Shown one piece after another: positions 25,278 to 32,876 of a stretch of DNA of 50,652 nucleotides. The position numbers and the translations under genes were made by a program. The notes beneath the pieces were generated by a model. It worked only from the letters and a program-made list of their open reading frames with translations, searched no databases and was not told the DNA's origin. The stretch comes from Candidatus Sulfomarinibacter kjeldsenii. Its GTDB lineage: Bacteria > Acidobacteriota > Thermoanaerobaculia > Thermoanaerobaculales > Sulfomarinibacteraceae. Location of the stretch: contig JACXWA010000120.1 of the NCBI GenBank assembly GCA_014764485.1, positions 1 to 50,652 of the forward strand, given 5' to 3'. Position 1 is the first letter of the stretch. Each line of letters begins with the position of its first letter.

Positions 25278-26519
25278 ATGGAGGTCGTGGTGCTGCCCGA
25301 GATTGATGACCATCTCAACTACCTGACGAAAGGCTGCGTTGACGTCGTACCGGCAGAACAGTTGGCAGAAAAACTCAGGAGTTCCAAGAAGACCGGTAAA
25401 CCCCTCGTGGTGAAGGTCGGTTTTGACCCTTCAGCTCCGGATCTCCATCTTGGCCACACCGTCGTGATTCGCAAGATGCACCACTTTCAACAACTCGGCC
25501 ACCGGGTGGTTTTTCTGATCGGAGACTTCACCGGGTTGATCGGCGACCCGACAGGCAAGAAGAGCACTCGCCCGCAACTCACACCGGAGGAGATCGAGGT
25601 CAACGCAGCGACCTATCGCCGCCAGATATACAAGCTGCTGGATCCCGAGACGACGATCATCGACTTCAACTCGCGATGGCTGGGTGCACTTGGCTCGGCC
25701 GACTGGATCCGGCTCGCGGCCAAGGTGACCGTTGCCCAGATGCTCGAGCGCGACGACTTCCGGAAACGCTACGAGAATCAGCAACCGATCGCTTTGCACG
25801 AGTTCCTCTACCCGTTGGCTCAGGCATACGATTCGGTTGCGCTGGAAGTGGACGTGGAGCTCGGCGGGACTGACCAGCTCTTCAATCTCCTGGTCGGTCG
25901 CCACCTCATGCGAGAACATGGGATGGAGCCACAGGTGGTGATGACCCTGCCGCTCCTCGAGGGTCTCGATGGGGTCGAGAAAATGTCGAAGTCGCTTGGC
26001 AATTACGTGGCGGTCGAGGACGCCCCGACCGAGATGTTCGGCAAGCTCATGTCGATCTCGGACGATCTCATGTGGAAGTACTGGCTTCTTCTCACCGATC
26101 GTAGCGCCGAGGAAATCGATGCCGATCGGAAAAAGGTTGCCGACGGTTCTATCCATCCGATGGATATGAAGAAAGGCCTCGCGACAACAATCGTCACCGA
26201 GTTTCACTCCGCCGAGGCCGCGGAGGCCGCGCGATGTGAGTTCGAGCGGGTCTTCTCTTCCGGCCATTTGCCGCAGGAGATTCCAGAACTTTCCCTCAGC
26301 CCTACGGGTGAGAAGATGTTGCTATCCAAGGTGCTGGCCGATGGTGAACTGGCAGCCTCGAACTCGGAGGCACGGCGCCTGATTCAGCAGGGCGGCGTCA
26401 GGGTTGATGGCGATGCAGTGCGCGAGATCAAGGCGGAGATCTCGACCACTGGCAGTGAACCGATTCTTGTCCAGGTGGGCAAACGGCGTTTCGCGAAAGT
26501 GAGTTTTTCAAAGGACTGA
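25278..26519 (+). CDS. tyrS: Tyrosyl-tRNA synthetase
   Basis: This class I synthetase charges tRNA-Tyr. The 413-residue protein has the HIGH-type site as HLGH (DPSAPDLHLGHTV, about residue 58), the tyrosine-binding VELGGTDQLFNL region, the KMSKS loop exactly as EKMSKSLGNY (about 234-243), and a C-terminal S4 RNA-binding domain (SNSEARRLIQQGGVRVDGD). The pattern fits the TyrZ/TyrRS subclass found in many bacteria. GAGGAG from the end of the upstream gene serves as ribosome site, spaced eight bases from ATG 25278, hinting at cotranscription with the M16-like gene. Confidence 0.97.
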   Translation: MEVVVLPEIDDHLNYLTKGCVDVVPAEQLAEKLRSSKKTGKPLVVKVGFDPSAPDLHLGHTVVIRKMHHFQQLGHRVVFLIGDFTGLIGDPTGKKSTRPQLTPEEIEVNAATYRRQIYKLLDPETTIIDFNSRWLGALGSADWIRLAAKVTVAQMLERDDFRKRYENQQPIALHEFLYPLAQAYDSVALEVDVELGGTDQLFNLLVGRHLMREHGMEPQVVMTLPLLEGLDGVEKMSKSLGNYVAVEDAPTEMFGKLMSISDDLMWKYWLLLTDRSAEEIDADRKKVADGSIHPMDMKKGLATTIVTEFHSAEAAEAARCEFERVFSSGHLPQEIPELSLSPTGEKMLLSKVLADGELAASNSEARRLIQQGGVRVDGDAVREIKAEISTTGSEPILVQVGKRRFAKVSFSKD

Positions 26520-26652
26520 GGGCCTGTCCTTCCACCAGTCAATTGGATCAACGGTCATACGGCAGAACGGCGTGACGGCCTGTCCGTCCATCCATAGGCA
26601 TCAACGCCAGTCGGTGGGACTCCCGCCGCGCTCTAAGCCGTAAAGCCCTAAC

Positions 26653-26683
26653 AAAAAACACCCCGCCGTTTCCAGCGGGGTGT
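26653..26683 (-). terminator. Intrinsic terminator of the Fur-family gene
   Basis: On the minus strand the stem ACACCCCGC / GCGGGGTGT (nine pairs, plus-strand arms 26658-26666 and 26675-26683) with an eight-base loop is followed by a T-run (plus-strand A-run 26653-26658). It lies 22 bases after the stop of the Fur-family gene and faces the tyrS 3' end. Confidence 0.85.
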
Positions 26684-26704
26684 CGGGTGGTCGATGTCGA
26701 ATAA

Positions 26705-27172
26705 TCAGAAGAAAGAGGTGTCCTGCTCGACCTTTTGACCCTCTTCGCTCAACCCCTGGATTTGGATGGAGATAAAAGTCGGCCGGAATTTGTGCTCCTG
26801 GCACAAACGACGCAGCCGTTCATCGAGGTCGGCATCCCAGAACTCAATGATCTTGCCGGTAGCGGTGCAGACCATGTGATGGTGACCTCCGCCCGGTTCC
26901 ATCTTCTCGTAGAAATAGTGTTCGCGGCCAAGACGGCTCTTGCGAACCAGGCCGCACTGAACCAATAGGTCAAGGGTGCGGTAAACCGTTGCACGCGATA
27001 CCTTGCGCTGCTTGGTCTTCATCCGCGCCAACAGGTCATCCGCGTCGAGATGTTCATCGGTGGCGAAAATCTCGTCCAGCAAGGCGAGCCGTTCCTGGGT
27101 GACCTTGAGGTTATTTTCCCTCAAATATTGGATAAACAGTTTCTGTGCTCGTTGTGCAAGTTTACTGGTCAT
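26705..27172 (-). CDS. Fur-family metalloregulator
   Basis: The 155-residue protein has the winged-helix DNA-binding half of Fur proteins (KVTQERLALLDEIF, VSRATVYRTLDLLVQCGLV) and a dimerisation half with the metal-binding GGGHHHMVC and IIEFWDADLDERL segments. The structural zinc motif CxxC is degenerate: CTATG where the family usually has CxxCG, and no second CxxC occurs at the C terminus. This also occurs in some true Fur proteins. Whether it senses iron, zinc or peroxide cannot be settled; Fur itself is favoured by the HHH-x-C pattern. A Fur-box-like sequence lies directly upstream, so autoregulation is likely. An intrinsic terminator follows. Confidence 0.9.
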   Translation of the reverse strand: MTSKLAQRAQKLFIQYLRENNLKVTQERLALLDEIFATDEHLDADDLLARMKTKQRKVSRATVYRTLDLLVQCGLVRKSRLGREHYFYEKMEPGGGHHHMVCTATGKIIEFWDADLDERLRRLCQEHKFRPTFISIQIQGLSEEGQKVEQDTSFF

Positions 27173-27184
27173 ACTTTTAATCCA

Positions 27185-27204
27185 GTCTCATTATCATTGT
27201 CTCA
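27185..27204 (-). promoter_or_regulatory. Candidate Fur box upstream of the Fur-family gene
   Basis: On the minus strand the core ATGATAAT is preceded by GACA and followed by GAGAC, matching roughly 13 of 19 Fur-box positions. It also contains a direct repeat of TGAGAC (plus-strand GTCTCA at 27185-27190 and 27199-27204). A third GTCTCA occurs at 27294-27299. The site lies about 13 bases before the regulator start, where autorepression would act. Confidence 0.45.
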
Positions 27205-27430
27205 ATCAAAGGTAGCGTTGATGAGAGCTTGTGTCAAGAGACGAAACAGTTGTTTTTTGCCACTCTCCAAGGCGGTGGAGATTGTCTCATAAGCTTCGAT
27301 CATTGTTGGCTGGTGCATCCAGAGCCATGGTGCCTAATCGACCGTTGTTCAAATGTACATTGTTGATTATGAAGGGTTTGCGCCACCTTGTCAGGAATGA
27401 TGTCGTGTCGCGCGAACCGCATTTCGGAGG

Positions 27431-27892
27431 ATGAAATGGATTATCCGATTTGGGAGTTGGCGATGGGCGCTGTGGACGACCGTGCTCCAGGTCGCAGATG
27501 GATTCCTGCTACTGATGCTGCTGCCGCGACCAGTACTGCGCGGAATCATGTCGGGCGGGGTTGCGACCCTCGGTCCGTTGACACTGGCAATTCTCGTCGG
27601 CATTGGTCTCCTGATGATGCTGGCGCGAGTTTCTAATCCGGTTGAGAAACCAGGACTCGTCACAGGCACTCTTGGGGCAATGACGTTGACGATCGCGGTC
27701 ATGAGCATCACCCGTCATCAGGTCCGGGCCCTTTACCTGGAGCCTTCGGCCGCCCAGTTCAATTTCCAGGTCGTGCCCCAGTGGGGCAACTTCGTACTCT
27801 TTGCGCTACTCCTTGTTGCAGGACTTGCAACAGTTGGTTTTATGGTGTGGCGTGTTTTGACATCTCCCGCCAGCGGGCCAGACGCGGCGTAG
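27431..27892 (+). CDS. Membrane protein, possible internally deleted remnant
   Basis: The 153-residue frame encodes about four hydrophobic helices (VADGFLLLMLLPRPVL, LGPLTLAILVGIGLLMML, GTLGAMTLTIAVMSI, FVLFALLLVAGLATVGFMVW) and the segment RHQVRALYLEP, which reminds me of the C-terminal half of larger cytochrome-associated membrane proteins. GGAGG abuts its ATG with no spacing, but is ideally placed for the overlapping ATG at 27436 in another frame. That frame begins MDYPIWELAMGA, which looks like the N terminus of the same kind of protein, then loses the reading frame. A gene with an internal deletion and frame loss would explain both. It may instead be a genuine small protein using 27431. 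Confidence 0.5.
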   Translation: MKWIIRFGSWRWALWTTVLQVADGFLLLMLLPRPVLRGIMSGGVATLGPLTLAILVGIGLLMMLARVSNPVEKPGLVTGTLGAMTLTIAVMSITRHQVRALYLEPSAAQFNFQVVPQWGNFVLFALLLVAGLATVGFMVWRVLTSPASGPDAA

Positions 27893-27942
27893 TTCGATGA
27901 CTCCCGGACGCCATGGTGAGGCTCCGGAGGAGAATTTTTCTA

Positions 27943-27971
27943 TTGTGCTTTGTATACATTTTGTATACAAT
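27943..27971 (+). promoter_or_regulatory. Promoter of the gntR gene
   Basis: TTGTGC (27943-27948) and TACAAT (27966-27971) are spaced by 17 bases, a good sigma-70 match at the -10. Predicted transcription starts at about 27978, coinciding with the ATG codons at 27976 and 27979, so the message would be leaderless. No Shine-Dalgarno is present. Confidence 0.55.
27951..27969. promoter_or_regulatory. Twin TGTATACA palindromes, candidate GntR operator
   Basis: Two perfect eight-base palindromes TGTATACA occur at 27951-27958 and 27962-27969, with 11 bases centre to centre, one helical turn. They cover the spacer and -10 of the gntR promoter. FCD-type GntR regulators often bind TTGTATACAA-like palindromes, so autoregulation is expected; binding two dimers on one DNA face would allow cooperativity. 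Confidence 0.7.
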
Positions 27972-27975
27972 TCTT

Positions 27976-28671
27976 ATGATGGGTACAAAGACCGAGAACC
28001 GAGTGGCTGAAAAGTCCACCGCCGCCGAGCAGGTGTATAACGCTCTGAAACGCGACATCATCACCCTGCAACACCAACCGGGGGTCTCGCTGACGGAACA
28101 GCAGCTGGCGACGCTCTACGGCACCAGCCGGGTGCCGGTGCGCGAGGCTTGCAGGCGGCTTGGACAGGAGGGTCTCTTGACCGGGCGCCCGTACCGTGGA
28201 TACTCGGTCAACCATATTTCGCTCAAGGAGATCGGAGATTGCTTTGATCTTCGCCTCGGCTTGGAATCGCGGGCTCTTGAGCTTGCCGCACAACGTGCGA
28301 CGGCTGGGGACCTCAATCGGCTCAGCAACCTCGCGACCATCGAGTACACCTATCACGACTGGGATTCATACGTTGAGTTTCTCGATCGAAACCTCGACTT
28401 TCACATTCAGCTCGCCTCGCTATCGCGCAACGACCGGCTGGTGGCTGTATTGCGCGATCTACTCGGCAGCATGCAGAGGTTTTTCTTCCTCGGACTCGAC
28501 CTGGGCGATTTCGCTTCCGAAATGCGCTCGGAGCACGAGGAACTGGTGGCGCTGCTCTCGAGCGACAGCCCGGATCTTGCGATCGGCTGTCTGAACCGCC
28601 AAATCACATCGTCGCGGGACCGAATCCTGCGCGCGCTTATTGAAGACCGAATCGATCTACCTATCGGGTGA
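27976..28671 (+). CDS. GntR-family regulator (FadR/FCD type)
   Basis: The 231-residue protein has an N-terminal winged helix (STAAEQVYNALKRDII, LTEQQLATLYGTSRVPVREACRRLGQEGLL) and a helical FCD effector domain (about 90-220) with DLRLGLESRALELAAQ and NLDFHIQLASLSRNDRL. FCD regulators bind small carboxylates or similar metabolites, often with a metal held by Asp/His residues, consistent with DFHIQL and SEHEELV. The start is placed at ATG 27976, next to the predicted transcription start; a longer frame to 27913 would include the promoter and palindromes in coding sequence. It is followed by an aminotransferase-family gene after eight bases, a probable regulatory target. Confidence 0.88.
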   Translation: MMGTKTENRVAEKSTAAEQVYNALKRDIITLQHQPGVSLTEQQLATLYGTSRVPVREACRRLGQEGLLTGRPYRGYSVNHISLKEIGDCFDLRLGLESRALELAAQRATAGDLNRLSNLATIEYTYHDWDSYVEFLDRNLDFHIQLASLSRNDRLVAVLRDLLGSMQRFFFLGLDLGDFASEMRSEHEELVALLSSDSPDLAIGCLNRQITSSRDRILRALIEDRIDLPIG

Positions 28672-28679
28672 GGTGTCCA

Positions 28680-29885
28680 ATGTCTGACTTCGTGTATCTC
28701 GACAATGCCGCCACGACCTTTCCGAAGCCACCGGAAGTCATTCAGTTCATGTGTGACTTCTATCAGACCCGGGGGGTGAACCCGGGACGTACGGGATTCG
28801 ATCTCGCGCTCGAGGCCGAGGAGACGCTGGCCGATGGACGTCGCGCCCTGACTGAGTTCTTTGCGGGTGGTGATCCAAACCGGCTGGTCTTTTCATACAA
28901 TGTGACTGATGCTCTCAACCTGCTGATCTCGAGTGTGCTCGTACCCGGCGATCATGCCATAACCACATGCCTCGAGCACAATTCGGTGCTGCGACCGATG
29001 TATATGCATCGGGAGCGGGGTGTCGAGGTCGATTTCGTGCCCTTCGACGGGCGTGGCTATGTCGATCCGGACGACATTGCTCGCCGAATCCGTCCAAATA
29101 CCAAGCTCGTGGTCATGAACCACGGATCGAATGTGATCGGCACCATTCAACCGGTGGCTGAGGTCGGTCGGATCTGTCGGGAACGCGGCGTCCTCTTCGC
29201 TATCGATGCCGCCCAGACTGCAGGCCTGGTGCCGATCGACGTCAACGCGATGAACATCGATGTAGTCTGTTTCACCGGTCACAAGTCTCTCTTCGGGCCG
29301 TCCGGCACAGGCGGTATGTATATTTGTGAGCACGTAGAAATCACACCATGCCGCGCCGGTGGAACGGGTGTCATGAGCGCGCTCAAAGGCCAGCCAGATG
29401 CGTACCCATGGCGTATGGAATTCGGCACTGTTAACACGATGGGCGTCTCCGGGCTACTCGCTGCGCAGAAATGGATTGCCGACCGCGGCGGCGTAGGGGC
29501 TATCTACGAGCACGAGATGCGGCACGCGAAGAGGCTCCATGAGGGCCTTTCCGCCATAGATGGCGTAAAGCTCTACTGCGCCGATCTTGATCACGACCAC
29601 CTGCCAGTATTCGTCTTTAACATCGACGGAATGCCGGCCGACCAGACCGGTACCTTCCTCGATGTAGAGCACGACATCATCACCCGAACCGGGCTCCATT
29701 GCGCGCCGCAGGTTCACGAGGGGATCGGGACCTTTGAGACCGACGGGACGGTCCGCTTCTCGCCCGGTGTTTTCACAACCGACGAGGAGGTCGAGCGAGC
29801 GATCGAAGCGGTCGCAGAAACAGCCGAGATCGGTCAGGAGAGAATTGGAGCGGCAAAACAGCCGGTCCTGGCGACCAACGCGTAG
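28680..29885 (+). CDS. Cysteine desulfurase-like class V aminotransferase
   Basis: This 401-residue PLP enzyme resembles the SufS-like 'cysteine desulfurase family' proteins. It begins VYLDNAATTFPKPPEV, has the PLP lysine in FTGHKSLFGPSG (Lys202), the AIDAAQTAG aspartate loop, and the catalytic cysteine in RTGLHCAP (Cys341). Such enzymes release sulfur from cysteine or selenium from selenocysteine. No scaffold gene (sufU, iscU) is adjacent, so a housekeeping Fe-S role is not indicated. The preceding GntR regulator, eight bases away, suggests a substrate-induced function. ATG 28680 is used; a GTG at 28668 overlapping the gntR stop is possible. Confidence 0.88.
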   Translation: MSDFVYLDNAATTFPKPPEVIQFMCDFYQTRGVNPGRTGFDLALEAEETLADGRRALTEFFAGGDPNRLVFSYNVTDALNLLISSVLVPGDHAITTCLEHNSVLRPMYMHRERGVEVDFVPFDGRGYVDPDDIARRIRPNTKLVVMNHGSNVIGTIQPVAEVGRICRERGVLFAIDAAQTAGLVPIDVNAMNIDVVCFTGHKSLFGPSGTGGMYICEHVEITPCRAGGTGVMSALKGQPDAYPWRMEFGTVNTMGVSGLLAAQKWIADRGGVGAIYEHEMRHAKRLHEGLSAIDGVKLYCADLDHDHLPVFVFNIDGMPADQTGTFLDVEHDIITRTGLHCAPQVHEGIGTFETDGTVRFSPGVFTTDEEVERAIEAVAETAEIGQERIGAAKQPVLATNA

Positions 29886-29907
29886 CGAGCCGAAGGTCGG
29901 TTGAGCC

Positions 29908-30189
29908 TTACCCTGACCACTCTTCGGGGGTGAGGGTGCGCATCGAGAGGGCGTGGATGTCGTTCACCATCAAATCACCCAGAGCCTCATAGACGATACG
30001 CTGCGCAGCGATTCGGGACAGCCCGCGAAAACGATCTGAAACCACCAGAATCCGAAAATGTCCGCCGCCGCTCTGCGCGCCCGCGTGGCTCTCGTGGAGA
30101 GAACTCTGATCGAGGACCGTTACATACCGAGCCTCTAGCTTGTTGTGGAGGGCATCCTCAATCGCCTGTGCCCTGGCAGAAGTTCCCAC
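29908..30189 (-). CDS. bolA: BolA-family protein
   Basis: BolA proteins work with monothiol glutaredoxins in iron-sulfur trafficking and can affect morphology and stress responses. The 93-residue product has the core RYVTVLDQSSLHESHAG, GGGHFRILVVSDRFRGLSRIAAQRIVYEALGD and the closing IHALSMRTLTPEEW, which is diagnostic. Start is GTG 30189 behind GGAG. No grx gene is adjacent. It converges on the desulfurase-like gene with 22 bases between the stops. Confidence 0.93.
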   Translation of the reverse strand: MGTSARAQAIEDALHNKLEARYVTVLDQSSLHESHAGAQSGGGHFRILVVSDRFRGLSRIAAQRIVYEALGDLMVNDIHALSMRTLTPEEWSG

Positions 30190-30275
30190 AGCCTCACTCC
30201 TTCCTCATCTTCCCTCTCGAAGAGAAGAACCGAATCAGCGCGGAAGATCTTCCTGAAGTCCCCGATCCAAGGCAA

Positions 30276-31481
30276 CTATGTGCGGGTACGGGAAGTAGGT
30301 GATACCAGGCCGGCGGCGAGCTCCCGGGCGAGCTCCCAGTAAGGAATCGTGCGATTTCGACCAAGCTCTTTGGCCGCGTACATGCAGGTGTCGGCCTTGC
30401 GTAGGAGCTGGTCCTTGGCCTTTTTGGAATCGCGGTTCTCCGCACCGAGTTCAGGCATGATATCTGCCTGCAGGGTGGCGATTCCAATCGAGCAGGTCAC
30501 TACGCCCTCGATGCGAATACTCGTCACGCCGTCCGAGTTCTCGGGGTCAGCGCTGACCACAAATGCCCGATCAGCAATGTTCTGGCGAATGGTCTCGGCG
30601 ACCCAAAAGGTCTCCTGACGCCCTGCGCCCGGCAGGGCGATGACGAATTCGTCACCGCCATACCGAGCGGCCAACCCTTCGCCAGGGACAATCTGTTTGA
30701 GAGTCGCGCCGACCTCAGACAATAGTTGACTGCCGACAAGATGACCGTGCGTGTCGTTGACCTCTTTGAAATGGTCGAGGTCGAGGAAGATGACTCCACA
30801 TTCAGAGCCGTTCGCGACGGCATCGTCAATAATCCTCGACAAACTGCCGTGGAGATATCGATCGTTATAAAGCTCGGTAAGCTCGTCGCGTTTGGCGATT
30901 TCTTTTGATCGTTGAGCGTCGATAGCGTTTACCACCGAGAGGGAAATTGTCTGTGCGAAGATCCCAAGGAGGGCAAGATCGGCGTCGGAATAACCCTTAC
31001 CGCTCGAGTGATTGATGAGCTCGATCACACCGATCGTGCGCCCCTCGCCTTCGAGAGGTGCTCCAACGACAGAATCGATATTGAAGCCAATTCGGAGTCC
31101 GGGGCCACTTCGGAAGATCGGATCTGCGAAAGGTTCTGTACAGGAGTATGGCCGGCCGGTCCGATAGACCTCACCGATGATCCCCTTGCCGGAACTGAAT
31201 CGCTCCTCCATGAGATCGTCGGACTTGGGCCCAAATCCGGCGATCACCACGAGCGACAGCCTGTTGTCGTCCTCGTCGGTGTCCAAAGGGTCGTCCAGAT
31301 AAATGGTCCCCGCCTCCGACGGCAGGAAGTCGTTGGCGCGGTGGAGTAGCTCACGAAATATTCGGTTGAGATCAAGGTCGGCAACTGTCGAGGACCGTTG
31401 CTCGCGCTTCAAAAAATGTGCGAGCTTGGCGCTGCTGATGCAGCGAACGCCCGGCAAGCTCGATGAGGTATCTACAACCAT
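30276..31481 (-). CDS. GAF-GGDEF diguanylate cyclase
   Basis: The 401-residue protein is built from an N-terminal GAF sensor (about 40-200; LPSEAGTIYLDDP, SGKGIIGEVYRTGRPYSC, VVGAPLEGEGRTIGVIELIN) and a GGDEF domain (about 210-385) with the intact active site RYGGDEFVIAL and FLDLDHFKEVNDTHGH. It should make cyclic di-GMP from two GTP when the GAF ligand state allows. The usual RxxD product-inhibition site is not seen (GEGLAAR precedes the active site), so feedback inhibition may be absent. No transmembrane segment. An inverted repeat touches its start codon. It is probably transcribed alone. Confidence 0.9.
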   Translation of the reverse strand: MVVDTSSSLPGVRCISSAKLAHFLKREQRSSTVADLDLNRIFRELLHRANDFLPSEAGTIYLDDPLDTDEDDNRLSLVVIAGFGPKSDDLMEERFSSGKGIIGEVYRTGRPYSCTEPFADPIFRSGPGLRIGFNIDSVVGAPLEGEGRTIGVIELINHSSGKGYSDADLALLGIFAQTISLSVVNAIDAQRSKEIAKRDELTELYNDRYLHGSLSRIIDDAVANGSECGVIFLDLDHFKEVNDTHGHLVGSQLLSEVGATLKQIVPGEGLAARYGGDEFVIALPGAGRQETFWVAETIRQNIADRAFVVSADPENSDGVTSIRIEGVVTCSIGIATLQADIMPELGAENRDSKKAKDQLLRKADTCMYAAKELGRNRTIPYWELARELAAGLVSPTSRTRT

Positions 31482-31497
31482 GCTATTTCAGAATAGC
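31482..31497. promoter_or_regulatory. Inverted repeat at the diguanylate cyclase start
   Basis: GCTATT (31482-31487) and AATAGC (31492-31497) form a perfect six-base inverted repeat around TCAG, directly upstream of the ATG at 31481. On the minus strand it contains TATTCT, a possible -10 eight bases before the ATG. It could be an operator over a near-leaderless promoter. Confidence 0.35.
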
Positions 31498-31532
31498 AGG
31501 TAGTGTCCAACTGGCCCCTGCCGAGCGGACCT

Positions 31533-31733
31533 TTAAGTATTGTTGGCGTCTTTGGTCGCGTCCTGCCCATTCTCGTCCGACGCCGTTTTTTCTTCAGTGC
31601 GCACCGAACTCTTGAAGTTGCGAATACCTTCACCGAGGCCCTTACCGAGCTTTGGTAGCTTGTTGACCCCGAAAATCAGGACGACGATCGCGAGCAAAAT
31701 CAAGAGCTCGGGAAGACCCAGACTTCCGAACAT
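31533..31733 (-). CDS. tatA: Twin-arginine translocase subunit TatA
   Basis: The 66-residue protein has the TatA/E form: a short membrane helix LGLPELLILLAIVVLIFG, the hinge NKLPKLGKGLGEGIRNFKSS amphipathic helix, and a charged tail. TatA oligomers form the pore that exports folded proteins carrying a twin-arginine signal. AGGAGG precedes the ATG. No tatC is nearby, so the rest of the system is elsewhere. It follows the AmgK-like gene by 39 bases on the same strand. Confidence 0.95.
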   Translation of the reverse strand: MFGSLGLPELLILLAIVVLIFGVNKLPKLGKGLGEGIRNFKSSVRTEEKTASDENGQDATKDANNT

Positions 31734-31772
31734 ATCGACCTCCTAGGTTGGCGCCGCCCTATGACCTCTGTC

Positions 31773-32726
31773 TTAGCTCGCCGGATGCCGACGCCGCGAC
31801 AAGTCTAGCAGAAGGTCTACCAACTCTGAAGGGGCCTCCAGCGAGGCCAGTTCCGGCGCGATGCGGCGAACCATCTCCTCCGCCCAGATTTCGTATGCTC
31901 TGGCGCCATCTGCGGCAAGTCTCGCAAAGGTCCCGAGAACCTTGAGGCCTCGCTGCACGCTCACCAACCGCCACCGGTCCAGCCAACCCGCCTCTGCATC
32001 GGTATCCGCCGCCCACGACTCCAGGATCTGAATCCTCTCTGTCTTTTCGAGCACGCGCGGCATGCCGCGCTCACCAAGGAGTGATGCCACATCGTAGGAG
32101 TCTGGTCCGACCAGAATGTCCTGGTAATCGATCAGACCGACGGAGCCGTCCGCGAGGAGGAAAAGATTGTTGAGATGGTAGTCGCGGTGGCACACGCGTT
32201 GCGGATGTTCACCGATGGCTCCGGCAAGCTCGTCAAGCCAGTATCCAACGGATGGGGACGGCGTGACCTCGAGTTGGTGACGACAGAACCAAAGCTCGAA
32301 GCCGGCAAGTTCCCACCTGAGGCGCGAGCGATCCAGGGGCGGGTTCCACGCCGGCGAGTTGGTCGGCTGGAATCTTGCGAGGGTGACCAGGGGGGCGATG
32401 AACTGAAGACCCAGCGCTCTCCGGACACTCGGTGGAGCGTCTACCAGAGCACATTCTGCGTCGTCAGGCCCGAAATCCTCGAGTATGGCCCACCCCTCTC
32501 CAAGGTCGTGGTCGAGGAGGAAGGGTACCCGCAAGCCGTGGGCGCCACACCACGCTCGCACCTCGAGATCCCGGCTCATCTGACCTCGAACGTTTTTTGG
32601 GTAAAAGGTGAGCAATGCGGTCCGGTCGTGGCGATCCCAGAGCCGTACATAACGCCGAGAAGAGGCGTCGCCAGGCAAGGCCTGCTCGCGAATCCAGGGT
32701 TTCGGGAGGATGGTCGCGGAATCCAT
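31773..32726 (-). CDS. Aminoglycoside phosphotransferase-family sugar kinase (AmgK-like)
   Basis: The 317-residue protein has the APH fold: an N-terminal lobe (ALPGDASSRRYVRLW), the hinge, then the catalytic loop HRDYHLNNLFLL and the metal site LIDYQDILVGPDSYDVASLL. This pattern is closest to AmgK, which phosphorylates MurNAc or GlcNAc at C1 for peptidoglycan recycling. The usual nucleotidyltransferase partner MurU is not adjacent, so the substrate is unproven. Resistance to aminoglycosides is not implied. TACACT eleven bases before the ATG could be a -10. Confidence 0.8.
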   Translation of the reverse strand: MDSATILPKPWIREQALPGDASSRRYVRLWDRHDRTALLTFYPKNVRGQMSRDLEVRAWCGAHGLRVPFLLDHDLGEGWAILEDFGPDDAECALVDAPPSVRRALGLQFIAPLVTLARFQPTNSPAWNPPLDRSRLRWELAGFELWFCRHQLEVTPSPSVGYWLDELAGAIGEHPQRVCHRDYHLNNLFLLADGSVGLIDYQDILVGPDSYDVASLLGERGMPRVLEKTERIQILESWAADTDAEAGWLDRWRLVSVQRGLKVLGTFARLAADGARAYEIWAEEMVRRIAPELASLEAPSELVDLLLDLSRRRHPAS

Positions 32727-32876
32727 AATCCAACGTCAGTGTACTCTGCCGCAACTGGCGCCGGCCGAATAGCAAAGTCAGCTGCGGCGGTTTGCACGAG
32801 CAATGGTGGCGGGCTCGGACGATGAGGTAGGATGGGAAGACCTGGCATGGACGATGGGTTGTTCAGGTGGAGGACC

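Noticed and set aside
26521-26610. Imperfect direct repeat starting GGCCTGTCC at 26521 and 26576
   Set aside because: Only about nine identical bases plus scattered matches (ATCAACG); too weak to call an element. The stretch between tyrS and the terminator shows nothing else.
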